In this document: piece after piece, positions 24,841-34,757 of the stretch
Position numbering within the stretch: the first letter of the stretch is position 1
Layout: every line of letters begins with the position of its first letter
Assembly (NCBI GenBank): GCA_963765815.1
Contig: CAVXXT010000008.1
Location: forward strand, 62,001-126,000
DNA: 64,000 bases
Reading direction: 5' to 3'
Origin: DATLNF01 sp963765815
GTDB lineage: Bacteria; Actinomycetota; Actinomycetes; BP-191
The notes under the pieces: model-generated
Told to the model about the DNA's origin: nothing
The model's database searches: none
The model's input: only the letters and a program-made list of their open reading frames with translations
Made by a program: the position numbers and the translations under genes

Positions 24841-27297
24841 GTGGCTCGCGCGTCGAACCGTGAGCGGATGCGCCTGCCTCGCTCCGCCATGGCTCTCCTG
24901 CTCGCCGCCACCGCCGCCGTGGTGCCCTTCGCCGGGGCGGGTGCAGCGCCGTCGAGCCTCGGCGCTCCGGCTCCCGCGGGCACTCTGCGCGCGGGCGTCG
25001 GCGTCGGCGACATCACGCCGCCGGTCGGCACGCCGCAGTTCGCCTACACGGCGCGCGAGGCGGCGTTCGGCGGCGTCGAGCCGTTCGCGTCGCAGGAGGA
25101 CTTCGACACCAACCTCTACGCCAAGACCTTCGTCAAGACGGTCGGCGTGCACACCCGCGTCCGCAGCCGCGCGCTGGTGTTGGAGTCCGGCGGCCGCAAG
25201 GTGGCCATGGTCGCTCTCGACCTCGGCGGCTTCCCCTACGACCTGCACCAGGAGGTCGTGAAGCGCATCGCCGCGACCGGCATCACGCGTGACCGGCTGC
25301 TGATGAGCGCCACGCACTCGCACGGGTCGGTCGGCCCGATCTGGCCGCCGACCTCTCCCGGGTACGCCGTCCTGGGTGGCGACGCCTTCGACCCGCGGGT
25401 CTACGAGATCGTCGCGAGCGGCATCACCGCGTCGATCCTGAAGGCCGACGCCAATCTCTCCGCCGCGCGAGCCGCGACCGGCAGCGTCGACGTCTACGAC
25501 GCGACCAACAACCGCAACAAGTACCCGTTCTCCTTGAACGACGGCATCGGCGCGGCCAAGGCCGAGTCGCGCCTGCTCAACCTCTCGCCGACGGTCACCG
25601 TGCTGCGCGTCGACACCGCGGCCGGCAAGCCGCTCGGCGTGTGGAGCAACTTCGCGATCCACGGCACGTCGTTCGGCGACGGGATGCTGCACTTCACCGG
25701 CGACAACATGGCCGTCTCCGAGCGGGTGGTCGAGGCCGGCATCCGGTCCCGCGCCGGCGCCCTGCTCTCCGCCGACGACGTGCTGGTCAACGCCCAGTCC
25801 AACGGGCCGGAGGGTGACATCTCCCCCCGCGGCGACTCCGCCCGCTCCGGCGAGGTGCCCGGTGCGGTGCCCACCGGGGCCGGCGAGGCGATCGACTACA
25901 ACAGCGGCTCCTACAGCGGTGCCGAGATCGCCGGCCGCCGCGTCGGCCGCGCGATCCTCGACGCGTGGAGCGCCGCTGGCGCCGACCTGCAAAGCCAGGT
26001 CGCGGTCGACTCGCGCTTCACCCAGCTCGCGCTCGCCGACCCGGCCTTCACGCCGGAGCCGGTCGGGCCGGACCCGGTGCTCGGGTGCGGCGGCATCGTC
26101 TGCGAGGACGGGCAGAGCCTCAAGGACGCCGGCTTCGACGAGGCCGACAGCATCCCCGGCCAGGGCGCGAAGATCCCGCTCGCCCGCGGCCCGCTCAGCC
26201 CGGTCTTCGCGCCGATGCAGGTGCTGCGGGTCGGTGACCTCGTCGTCGCGACCGCGCCGTTCGAGGTGACGCACTGGATGGGCAAGCGCATCACCGACGC
26301 CGTGGCGGCGACGGTTGCCGGCACGCTGCCGAGCGATCACGTGGTGCTCGCCGGGCTGGCCAACGGCTACCTCTCCTACACCTCCACCCCGGAGGAGTTC
26401 GAGGCGTACTTCTACGAGGGCTCGTTCACCCTCTGGGGCCGCCAGCAGGGTCCGCTGCTCCAGCGCAGCCTGGTCGGCCTCGCGTCGGCGCTCGCGTCCG
26501 GCGCCCCGGTGACCGCCATGCCCGAGCCGCCGTCGACCGCGTTCAGCACGCCCAACACGCCGCCGATCGCCCCGGAGGGCGGCACCATCGGCGCGGTCGT
26601 CACCCAGCCCGCGGCGACGGCCCGGTTCGGCCAGGCGACGCTCACCTGGGTCGGCGGTGACCCGGCTGCCGACGACCCGCACGTCGTCGTCGAGCGGCAG
26701 TCCGGCGCCGGCTGGGTCACCGAGACGACCGACGACTCCTACGAGGACGAGGTCACCCACAACAAGGTGGCCGAGGACGACACCAACCTATGGACCGAGA
26801 CCTGGGAGCCGTCGGTCAGCACTCCGACCGGCACCTACCGGATGCGGGTCAGTGGGGCGAGCGGCACCGGCGAGTACGCCGTGACCAGCGCGCTCTTCTC
26901 CGTGCTCCCCGCTGCGGCCCCATCGCCGGCCGCCGTCCGGCTGGCCGGAGGCACCGCCCGGGTCAAGGCGCTCTACCCGGCCCCCGCGAGCGAGACGCTG
27001 CGGGCGCGGCCACGGCTCGCCACCGGCGGCGGCCTGACCTTCCTCGTCAACGAGGGCGGGGTCGAGCGCGAGGTCGAGGGGACCTTCGAGCCGGCGACGT
27101 ACGACTACGTCGCGACCGGGATCGCCGACGGCGCCACCGTCACGGTCGTGCCCGGCAGCGTCGGCGACGCGTACGGCAACGGCCGCACCTTCGCCGCCGA
27201 GCCGGTCGTCCCGGACACCCGGTTCCCGGTCGTCGTGGGCATCGCCGCGATGTCGCTGCTCGCCGCCGCGTTCGTGCTCCGCCGCCGCACCCCCTGA
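24841..27297 (+). CDS. Neutral/alkaline non-lysosomal ceramidase
   Basis: An 818-residue exported enzyme. The signal peptide is within residues 1-36 (GTG start at 24841; an ATG at 24868 is also possible). The ceramidase N-domain begins with GVGVGDITPPVGTP and contains SATHSHGSVGP, with the zinc-ligand histidines, and NAQSNGPEGDISP. Later it has GLANGYLSYTSTPEEFEAYF. A C-terminal Ig-like domain is followed by a transmembrane helix and RRRTP, so the enzyme is probably tethered to the membrane. It should hydrolyse the amide bond of ceramides or related N-acyl lipids from the environment or a host. Confidence 0.88.
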   Translation: MARASNRERMRLPRSAMALLLAATAAVVPFAGAGAAPSSLGAPAPAGTLRAGVGVGDITPPVGTPQFAYTAREAAFGGVEPFASQEDFDTNLYAKTFVKTVGVHTRVRSRALVLESGGRKVAMVALDLGGFPYDLHQEVVKRIAATGITRDRLLMSATHSHGSVGPIWPPTSPGYAVLGGDAFDPRVYEIVASGITASILKADANLSAARAATGSVDVYDATNNRNKYPFSLNDGIGAAKAESRLLNLSPTVTVLRVDTAAGKPLGVWSNFAIHGTSFGDGMLHFTGDNMAVSERVVEAGIRSRAGALLSADDVLVNAQSNGPEGDISPRGDSARSGEVPGAVPTGAGEAIDYNSGSYSGAEIAGRRVGRAILDAWSAAGADLQSQVAVDSRFTQLALADPAFTPEPVGPDPVLGCGGIVCEDGQSLKDAGFDEADSIPGQGAKIPLARGPLSPVFAPMQVLRVGDLVVATAPFEVTHWMGKRITDAVAATVAGTLPSDHVVLAGLANGYLSYTSTPEEFEAYFYEGSFTLWGRQQGPLLQRSLVGLASALASGAPVTAMPEPPSTAFSTPNTPPIAPEGGTIGAVVTQPAATARFGQATLTWVGGDPAADDPHVVVERQSGAGWVTETTDDSYEDEVTHNKVAEDDTNLWTETWEPSVSTPTGTYRMRVSGASGTGEYAVTSALFSVLPAAAPSPAAVRLAGGTARVKALYPAPASETLRARPRLATGGGLTFLVNEGGVEREVEGTFEPATYDYVATGIADGATVTVVPGSVGDAYGNGRTFAAEPVVPDTRFPVVVGIAAMSLLAAAFVLRRRTP

Positions 27298-27327
27298 TCT
27301 CGCGGTTTCCGCTTACGGCTGGCGCCG

Positions 27328-27333
27328 TACGCT
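27328..27333 (+). promoter_or_regulatory. -10 element (TACGCT) of a leaderless gene
   Basis: TACGCT, six bases, then the ATG at 27340, with no ribosome site between. Confidence 0.5.
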
Positions 27334-27339
27334 CGACGC

Positions 27340-28128
27340 ATGAGCGAGTTCGTCGATGAGGACCTGGCCGGCTCCCGCTTCGAGCGGGTCGAGTTGCGCG
27401 GTGCGACGTTCCGCGAGGTAGACCTGACGGGCGCCCGCTTCTACAACGTCTACCTCCCCGGCGCGCTCCTTCGTGGCGTCTGGCTCGAGAACGTGGACAT
27501 CAACGGCGTGATCAGCAACGTCAGGATCAACGGAGTCGACGTCGGCCCCCTCATCGAGGCCGAGCTGAACCAGCGCTACCCGGACCGGGAGCAGATGCGG
27601 CCGGACGACGCGGATGGCTTCCGTGCCGCGTACGCCATCCTCGAGCGGCTGTGGGCGCAGACCGTCGATCGCGCCCGGGGACTCCCCGAGGAGCTGCTGC
27701 ACGAGCGGGTCGACGGGGAGTGGTCGTTCATCGAGACGCTGCGCCATCTCGTCATGGCGACCGACGCTTGGGTGTTGCGGGCAGTGCTCGGGGAGTCGGC
27801 GCCCTACCACCCGCTCGGCCTCCCGCACGACGAGATGCCGGCCGACATCCCGAACGTCCCGCGCGACCTCACCGTCCGGCCGTCACTGGAGGAGATCCTG
27901 GTGCCGCGTGCCGAGCGGATGGCGAAGGTGCGCCAGGTGCTCGCCGACCTCACCGACGAGCGACTCGCCGACATGACCGAACCGGTGCTTGAGCCCGGCT
28001 ACCCGGAGTCGGAGAGCTTCGCCGTCCGCCGCTGCCTTCAGGCGATCCTCAACGAGGAGTGGGAGCATCGCCTGTTCGCCGAGCGCGACCTCGACGCGCT
28101 GGCGTCGAGGCGGGCGCTGGCTCCGTGA
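27340..28128 (+). CDS. Pentapeptide-repeat plus DinB-like protein
   Basis: A 262-residue two-part protein. Residues about 8-70 contain pentapeptide-type repeats (SRFER, VELRG, ATFRE, VDLTG, ARFYN). Residues about 90-250 resemble the DinB_2/YfiT four-helix bundle, with His at ETLRHLV (about 135) and NEEWEHRLF near the end, the usual metal-binding histidines. DinB-fold proteins include thiol-dependent (mycothiol or bacillithiol) transferases; this fusion with pentapeptide repeats is common in actinobacteria. Its exact reaction is unknown. Confidence 0.8.
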   Translation: MSEFVDEDLAGSRFERVELRGATFREVDLTGARFYNVYLPGALLRGVWLENVDINGVISNVRINGVDVGPLIEAELNQRYPDREQMRPDDADGFRAAYAILERLWAQTVDRARGLPEELLHERVDGEWSFIETLRHLVMATDAWVLRAVLGESAPYHPLGLPHDEMPADIPNVPRDLTVRPSLEEILVPRAERMAKVRQVLADLTDERLADMTEPVLEPGYPESESFAVRRCLQAILNEEWEHRLFAERDLDALASRRALAP

Positions 28129-28192
28129 GCTACTAGCGAGCGGCGAGCGTGAAGGGTGCTCCGCCGCCGCACCCGCTGATCGAACGGAGCAC

Positions 28193-28250
28193 ACCAAGAT
28201 CCTGGCGCCCGGGCGGCGGTGAGACGTGCAGCGGACGCCAGGATCTTGGT
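28193..28250. repeat. Perfect 15-bp inverted repeat with a 28-nt loop
   Basis: ACCAAGATCCTGGCG (28193-28207) is repeated as its exact reverse complement at 28236-28250. It lies 65 nt after the DinB-like gene and about 50 nt before the promoter of the TPP riboswitch. It may act as a terminator, but the long loop is unusual and there is no T tract. It could instead be a dispersed repeat. Confidence 0.6.
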
Positions 28251-28302
28251 CGGTGAGGCGCGCGGACCAGTTCCTCGGGGCCAGGGCGGCCCGGCCCGGG
28301 CG

Positions 28303-28308
28303 TAGGCT
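28303..28308 (+). promoter_or_regulatory. -10 element (TAGGCT) upstream of the TPP riboswitch
   Basis: TAGGCT lies about seven bases before the start of the riboswitch sequence, so the transcript would begin near 28315. No convincing -35 element is visible. Confidence 0.5.
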
Positions 28309-28315
28309 GGGGGCA

Positions 28316-28404
28316 TCGCGGGAGCTCGACGCAATCGGGCTGAGAGGGCTGCAGCTCGGCAGCCGACCGCCGAACCTGCCGGGTAATGCCGGCCAAGGGA
28401 GAGC
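28316..28404 (+). promoter_or_regulatory. TPP riboswitch (THI element)
   Basis: The conserved TPP-binding segments are present: GGGCTGAGAGGG (the pyrimidine-sensing T-loop region), then CGACCGCCGAACCTG and GGGTAATGCCGGCCAAGGGAG. The 3' end includes the ribosome site AAGGGAG (28395-28401), seven bases before the thiC start. Thiamine diphosphate binding should therefore hide the Shine-Dalgarno sequence and lower ThiC translation. Confidence 0.92.
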
Positions 28405-28408
28405 CACC

Positions 28409-30127
<1,719 letters not shown>

Positions 30128-30129
30128 TG

Positions 30130-30951
30130 GTGTCGGGCGACACTGTGCCGACGGACCCAGAGCTGCTCGAGGCGATCGAGCGGTTCTACGACGCCGTGCC
30201 CCGGCAGCTGGCGCGCGCCGAGCAGCTGGGTCCGCTCGTCGTGTTCAGCCCCGGCGACGCGTCGTCGTGGCCCTACTACGTGCGTCCCGCACTCGGCGCG
30301 GGTGACATCAGCGCGGCCGACGTCGAGAGAGCGCGGGCGCGTCGTCGCGAGCTCGGCGTCGCCGAGTCGTTCGAGTGGGTGCACGAGACGACGCCGACGC
30401 TGCGCGACGCCGCGACATCCGCCGGGCTGACGGTGCACGAGCACCCGCTGATGGTGTTGCGCGACCTGGGCGCGACCCCCGCGCCACCGCCGGGCATTCG
30501 CGTCGCGACGCTCGCCAGCGACGACCCGGACCTCGCCCGCGCCACCGCGGTGGCCCACGTCGGCTTCGGCCACGCCGGCACCGCGGTCGGTGCTGCCGGT
30601 CCCACCGAGCGCGACCTGGTCGCCGCGCCGCTCGACGTCACCCCCAACCGCACCGCGCTGGCCCATGGCTGGCTGACCACCGCCGCGGCGTACGACGACG
30701 AGGGCCCGCTCTCGGTCGGCAGCGCGCAGAGCGCGCTCGGCGTGACGGAGATCGTCGGGGTCGCCACGCTGCCGTCGGCACGGCGACGCGGGCTGGCCGC
30801 GCTGGTCACCGCGGCTCTGGTCGACGCGAGCCGGGCGAGCGGCTCGACGACGGTGTTCCTCTCGGCCGACGACGAGGACGTGGCACGGGTCTACGGCCGC
30901 CTGGGCTTCGAGCGCGTGGCGACGGCGTGCATCGCCGAGCCGCCCGAGTAG
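30130..30951 (+). CDS. GNAT family N-acetyltransferase
   Basis: A 273-residue protein coupled to thiC: two adjacent GTG codons at 30127 and 30130 overlap or abut the thiC stop. The C-terminal half is the GNAT fold. The acetyl-CoA-binding motif A is VATLPSARRRGLAALVTAAL, and the closing motif is VYGRLGFERVATACI. The N-terminal half (about 1-115) is an extra domain with SSWPYYVRPALG, seen in similar actinobacterial GNATs. The substrate is unknown; the link to thiC may be no more than shared transcription. Confidence 0.8.
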   Translation: MSGDTVPTDPELLEAIERFYDAVPRQLARAEQLGPLVVFSPGDASSWPYYVRPALGAGDISAADVERARARRRELGVAESFEWVHETTPTLRDAATSAGLTVHEHPLMVLRDLGATPAPPPGIRVATLASDDPDLARATAVAHVGFGHAGTAVGAAGPTERDLVAAPLDVTPNRTALAHGWLTTAAAYDDEGPLSVGSAQSALGVTEIVGVATLPSARRRGLAALVTAALVDASRASGSTTVFLSADDEDVARVYGRLGFERVATACIAEPPE

Positions 30952-31010
30952 GCGAACCTCGCCGGGCTCAGCGGGCTCCTTCCATCGATCACCCTCCGAA
31001 GGAGCCGCCC

Positions 31011-31775
31011 GTGCGCCGTACCCGACCACTCCTGTCGCTCGCCGTCCTCGGCCTGCTATGGGGCGTCGCTCCGGGGGCGGTCGCCGCCGCGCCGGCCGGC
31101 GTCGTCCAGCCCGGCAGCAAGGTGGAGATCACCGATGTCGCGACGTGCACGGCGGGCTTCGTCTTCGACGGCGTCGGACGTCTCGCGGGGCGCAGGTACG
31201 TCGCGCTCGCCGCGCACTGCGTCGAGGGCAAGCTGGGCGCGGTCGTCACCGACGCCGCGGGAGCGCGCTTCGGCGTGGTCGCGTTCTCGATGTGGCCGTA
31301 CGAAGGGTTCGCCGACGACTTCGCGTTCGTGCTGGTCGACCGGGCGGCGTACCCGCGAGTCAGCCCCGCGATGGCCGGCCATCCCGACCTGCCGACCGGC
31401 GCGGTCGCCCCCTCGGACACGTCGATCGGCGACCGGCTGCAGCTGTCCGGCTGGGGCATGGCGACCGAGCAGACCGCGACGACGCGCGAGCAGCGCGTCA
31501 CGGTCCTCAAGGACCACACCGACGCGATGTGGTCGGCGTGGGGAGTGGTGAGCCCCGGTGACTCGGGCGGTCCGGTCGCGCACCTGCCGAGCGGCGGCGC
31601 CCTGGGATCGGTCAGCAACCTCTGCGCGCCGCTGCCGGTCAACACCAGCGAGGGATTCGAGCAGGTCGCCGGCTGCCTCGGCTACGGCCCGTCGGTGACG
31701 GCGATGATCACGCGCGCTGCCGCGCGCGGCTTCACGGTGCGGATCCGTTCGGCGGCGCAGGGGCCGGCGCGCTAG
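31011..31775 (+). CDS. Secreted trypsin-like serine protease (S1)
   Basis: A 254-residue exported protease with a GTG start at 31011 after GAAGGAG. The signal peptide is residues 1-26. The catalytic triad is visible: His69 in AAHC, an Asp at 102/103 in ADDFAFVLV, and Ser185 in GDSGGP. Cysteines 46 and 70 probably pair, and another pair sits near the C-terminus. There is no obvious propeptide, so it may fold in active form. It ends 4 nt inside the convergent DUF4177-like gene. Confidence 0.88.
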   Translation: MRRTRPLLSLAVLGLLWGVAPGAVAAAPAGVVQPGSKVEITDVATCTAGFVFDGVGRLAGRRYVALAAHCVEGKLGAVVTDAAGARFGVVAFSMWPYEGFADDFAFVLVDRAAYPRVSPAMAGHPDLPTGAVAPSDTSIGDRLQLSGWGMATEQTATTREQRVTVLKDHTDAMWSAWGVVSPGDSGGPVAHLPSGGALGSVSNLCAPLPVNTSEGFEQVAGCLGYGPSVTAMITRAAARGFTVRIRSAAQGPAR

Positions 31776-31984
31776 CGGGGACTGACCACGCCCGCGCGTG
31801 CCTCGTACCCAGCCACGTCGACGGCGCGGGGTCCGGCCTGGCGCTTCATCAGGATGCCGAGCCACTTCTTGCCGAACGACTCGGCGACCATGGTGCCGCT
31901 CACGGCCTCCCAGTCCTCCCGGCCGAGCTCCAAGAGGGCAGCGGCGTCACCGGCTTCGACCTCGACCCACTGGTACTCCCACAT
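31772..31984 (-). CDS. DUF4177-like small protein
   Basis: A 70-residue protein starting at ATG 31984 with AGAGGG upstream; a longer in-frame start at 32026 adds 14 residues. It begins MWEYQWVEVEAG and continues LGREDWEAVSG, matching the short DUF4177 pattern in which a Trp/Glu strand pairs with a later GWE-type strand. Function is unknown. It overlaps the end of the protease gene by 4 nt on the opposite strand. Confidence 0.6.
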   Translation of the reverse strand: MWEYQWVEVEAGDAAALLELGREDWEAVSGTMVAESFGKKWLGILMKRQAGPRAVDVAGYEARAGVVSPR

Positions 31985-32126
31985 GGCTGCCCTCTTCATC
32001 TGATGAGAGACGAACGATGAACCCACAAGTGCAGTGCCCGGAAGTGCCTGCGCCGCAATCAGTCCGAAAGGATGGTTTCCCCTAGCCGGAGGACCGGCGA
32101 CAAAGCGGTCGAAACCGGACGGGGCA

Positions 32127-32474
32127 TCAGGCGAGCGGTCGCTCGGCCCAGACCTCGTCCGGAGCGAGTCCGGCCGCGTGGAGGTCGTCGTGGACTCCCG
32201 CGACGGCGGTGTGCGCGTCCACGGACACGGTGACGAAGCGCGCCACGACGAGCCACGTGCCGTCGTCCTCGCGGCGCTCGACCGTGACGGTGTCGTGCGG
32301 CTCGGCGGCTGACGACAGCCGCGCGACGACCTGCTCGACGGCGTCCGACTCGGTGTCGGCGGTCTCCCGGAATCGGGCGAGGATCGGGTACGTCGGCAGC
32401 GCTACGTCGAGTGCGAGGTCGTCGTCGGCATCGAGATCTGGGTCGAGGGCGGTGTCATCGCCGGTCGTCGTCAT
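32127..32474 (-). CDS. Hypothetical acidic protein
   Basis: A 115-residue protein with an acidic N-terminus (DPDLDADDDLALDV, about 10-23). A mixed alpha/beta domain follows, with VERREDDGTWLVVARFV and HAAGLAPDEVWAERPLA. I do not recognise the family. It begins 29 nt after the VLRF1 gene on the same strand, so it is the likely last gene of the sigma-MGMT-VLRF1 operon. Confidence 0.55.
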   Translation of the reverse strand: MTTTGDDTALDPDLDADDDLALDVALPTYPILARFRETADTESDAVEQVVARLSSAAEPHDTVTVERREDDGTWLVVARFVTVSVDAHTAVAGVHDDLHAAGLAPDEVWAERPLA

Positions 32475-32503
32475 GCGGGCGTCGTACCCACGCCGGACTC
32501 CGG

Positions 32504-33130
32504 TCACCCCGGATCGACGACGCGGATCCACACGTCGCGGAACGGCACGCGCCGCAGGACGTCGAGCCGGGGGTCGGGCACGTCGAGCAGTCGTGGCGTG
32601 CGCAGGGCGGCCAGCGGTGCGAGCCGCACATCCCCGAGCACGGTGTCCACGCAGCCGCGGTCACCGCCGGCGACGACGGCGTCGAGTCCGCGCGCGTGGG
32701 GCAGCAGGACTGTCGCTGCGACGTCGGCGGCCGCGGCGAGCGCCGCGCTGGACTGGTTGTCGCGTCGTCGCGCGAACCGCTGCTGTGACCAGCCGCCGGC
32801 AGCCGAGCGTCCGTGCACCTGCCGCGACCCCACCTTCGAGACCTCGAGCCGGTCGCCGGCGAAGACGCCGACCGCGTAGCCGCCGAGCCGCACGAGAAGA
32901 ACGCCGACACGACGCTCCCGCAGCGCGTGCTCGACCACGTCGCCGTCGAGCGGCGGGAACGGCACCTCGACCTCGCAGATCGCCCCGTCCGCGGCGGTGC
33001 GCCGGACGACGAGCGGCCCGGCCTCCTCGACCACGGCGCCGTGCCGCTCCTCGAAGCCGGCGAGCCAGCGCTCGAGCCGAGCCGGCGGCACCGTCACCCA
33101 GCGCCCGCCTCCGGCGGCCGGCTTGGCCAC
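32504..33130 (-). CDS. Actinobacterial VLRF1-type release factor homologue
   Basis: A 208-residue protein of the Vms1-like release factor group (acVLRF1), related to eRF1/aRF1 peptidyl-tRNA hydrolases. The catalytic-loop signature is HGRSAAGGWSQQRFARRR (about 105-122), in place of the GGQ loop of ordinary release factors. In yeast the relative Vms1 frees peptidyl-tRNA from stalled large subunits, so a ribosome-rescue role is likely. GTG 33130 is the first good start after the MGMT stop (33136). It forms an operon with ECF sigma and MGMT genes. Confidence 0.8.
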   Translation of the reverse strand: MAKPAAGGGRWVTVPPARLERWLAGFEERHGAVVEEAGPLVVRRTAADGAICEVEVPFPPLDGDVVEHALRERRVGVLLVRLGGYAVGVFAGDRLEVSKVGSRQVHGRSAAGGWSQQRFARRRDNQSSAALAAAADVAATVLLPHARGLDAVVAGGDRGCVDTVLGDVRLAPLAALRTPRLLDVPDPRLDVLRRVPFRDVWIRVVDPG

Positions 33131-33135
33131 GCCGG

Positions 33136-33786
33136 TCAGCCGCGCTCGTCGTCGACGACCAGCGGCATGGCCTCGAGGTCGAGCAGCAGCTGCTTGGCCG
33201 GCAGCCCGCCGGCGTAGCCGCCGAGCCCGCCGCCGGAGCGCAGGACGCGATGGCAGGGGACGACGACGCACAGCGGGTTGCCGCCGAGCGCGTTGCCGGT
33301 CGCGCGGCTCGCCTTCGGGTTCCCCGCCGCCGCGGCCACGTCGGCGTACGTCGAGGTGCGACCGAACGGGATGCCGGCGGTGTGGGTGAGCACCCGGCGC
33401 GCGAACGGCCCCGTCACCAGCCGCCAGTCCAGCGGGATCTCGAAGTCGTGCCGGCTGCCCGCGAAGTACTCGTCGAGCTCGCGGCGCGCGCGGTCGAGCC
33501 GCCGGGGCAGCTCCATCACGCGCGGTGACACGCGGCGGCTCAGCTCCTCCGCCGCGACGTCCGCCGCGTCGAACGACACCCGGACGACGCCGACGTCGGT
33601 CGCCGCGACGACGAGGCGGCCGAAGGGCGCGTCGACGACGGCGTACGCGACGTCGATCAGGTCCGCGGCGTCCGCGGCATCGACGAGCTGCTGCGACAGC
33701 GCGGTCGGCACCGACTCGGTCGTCGCCGCATCGGCCAGGCCGAGGTCGTCGGCGTCGTCGGTCACGGTGCTTGCGTGGTGAGACAT
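33136..33786 (-). CDS. Methylated-DNA-[protein]-cysteine S-methyltransferase
   Basis: A 216-residue suicide repair protein. The active site is PCHRV with the acceptor Cys178; NPLCVVVPCHR and GGYAGGLPAKQ are the flanking conserved segments. It accepts the methyl group from O6-methylguanine in DNA. The first 45 residues are an acidic extension absent from short Ogt proteins. Its ATG at 33786 lies 25 nt inside the upstream ECF sigma gene, so translation is coupled and the sigma factor probably controls it. Confidence 0.92.
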   Translation of the reverse strand: MSHHASTVTDDADDLGLADAATTESVPTALSQQLVDAADAADLIDVAYAVVDAPFGRLVVAATDVGVVRVSFDAADVAAEELSRRVSPRVMELPRRLDRARRELDEYFAGSRHDFEIPLDWRLVTGPFARRVLTHTAGIPFGRTSTYADVAAAAGNPKASRATGNALGGNPLCVVVPCHRVLRSGGGLGGYAGGLPAKQLLLDLEAMPLVVDDERG

Positions 33787-34262
33787 GTCGACCTCAGCTT
33801 CGTGAGCGCTTCGTGGACGTTGCGTCGGGCGGCCGCGGGCGTCGTGCCCATGGCGGTCGCGATGTCGGCGTAGGCGAGGTCGCCGACGAACCGGTGAGCG
33901 AGGGCGGTGCGCTGCTTCGGCGGCAGCGCGCGCACCTGCGCCCAGAGTCCGTCGTCGTGCACCGGTGTCGACCTCCCGGCCGTGTCGGGCAGCGTGTCGG
34001 TCGGGGCGGGTCGTCGTGCACGGGACCGGTGCTCGTCGGTGGCCTTGCTCGCCGCGATGGTGAGCACCCATGACCGCAGGTTCGACGTGTCGCGCAACGT
34101 CGGGTAGGTCCGCAGCGCGGCGAGCCAGGTCTCCTGGAAGACGTCGTCGGCGTCGGCCCGGCCGACCAGGCTGACGACGAAGCGCCACACCCGGTCGCGG
34201 TGCTCGTCGTAGAGAGCCTGGAACGGCGGCAGGGTCACACCGGTAGAACGGGCCACCCCCAC
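33762..34262 (-). CDS. ECF-type RNA polymerase sigma factor
   Basis: A 166-residue sigma-70 family protein. Region 2 is FQALYDEHRDRVWRFVVSLV followed by DADDVFQETWLAAL; region 4 is LPPKQRTALAHRFVGDLAYADIATAMGTTPAAARRNVHEAL. GTG 34262 gives a normal length; 34256 is an alternative. No anti-sigma gene is adjacent. It is first in a likely operon with MGMT, VLRF1 and a small acidic protein, so it may respond to alkylation or translation stress. Confidence 0.9.
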   Translation of the reverse strand: MGVARSTGVTLPPFQALYDEHRDRVWRFVVSLVGRADADDVFQETWLAALRTYPTLRDTSNLRSWVLTIAASKATDEHRSRARRPAPTDTLPDTAGRSTPVHDDGLWAQVRALPPKQRTALAHRFVGDLAYADIATAMGTTPAAARRNVHEALTKLRSTCLTTQAP

Positions 34263-34276
34263 ATTCTGTGAGGTCC

Positions 34277-34282
34277 TAGTCT
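34277..34282 (+). promoter_or_regulatory. -10 element (TAGTCT) of a leaderless gene
   Basis: TAGTCT, seven bases, then the GTG at 34290; it shares the 27-bp gap with the divergent sigma gene. Confidence 0.5.
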
Positions 34283-34289
34283 TCGCGGC

Positions 34290-34715
34290 GTGACCAGAGC
34301 AGAGCGGTTCCTCACGTACGGCGTCGCGGGGTGGGTGTTCGAGGTGCTGTTCACCGGCGCCAAGGGTCCTGTCCGGGACAAGAACTGGCGGCTGGAGAGC
34401 CACACCTACCTGTGGATGCTGCCGGTCTACGGCAGCGCCGCCGCGCTGTTCGAGCCGTCGCACGACCGGCTGCGCGACAAGCCGTGGTGGCTGCGCGGAT
34501 CGGCGTACGCCGCGGGCATCTACGGCGTCGAGGCGGCGAGCGGCGCGGCGATCAAGCGGCTGACCGGCGAGGTGCCCTGGGACTACGCCCGTCCCCGTCG
34601 CGGCGACGTGGTGCCGATGCACTGGAAGGGGCTGGTGCGCCCGGCGTACGCGCCGGTGTGGTTCGTGGTCGGTCTCGGCATGGAGCGGCTGCACGACCGC
34701 CTGGTCAGTCGCTGA
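34290..34715 (+). CDS. Putative ABC transporter (CmpB-type) membrane protein
   Basis: A 141-residue membrane protein with about three hydrophobic segments. It shows the CmpB/PF06541-like pattern: GVAGWVFEVLFTG, ESHTYLWMLPVYG and AALFEPSHDRLRDKP. The family is only loosely tied to transport and no ATPase is nearby. The cell role is unknown. It is divergent from the ECF sigma gene and appears leaderless. Confidence 0.65.
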   Translation: MTRAERFLTYGVAGWVFEVLFTGAKGPVRDKNWRLESHTYLWMLPVYGSAAALFEPSHDRLRDKPWWLRGSAYAAGIYGVEAASGAAIKRLTGEVPWDYARPRRGDVVPMHWKGLVRPAYAPVWFVVGLGMERLHDRLVSR

Positions 34716-34757
34716 ATCCGCTCGCGCCGCCGCGGCCGGCACCGGGAGACTGACCCG

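Noticed and set aside
28193..28250. Another IS30-type terminal repeat
   Set aside because: Only GATCTTG is shared with the IS30 repeats; the rest of the arm differs.
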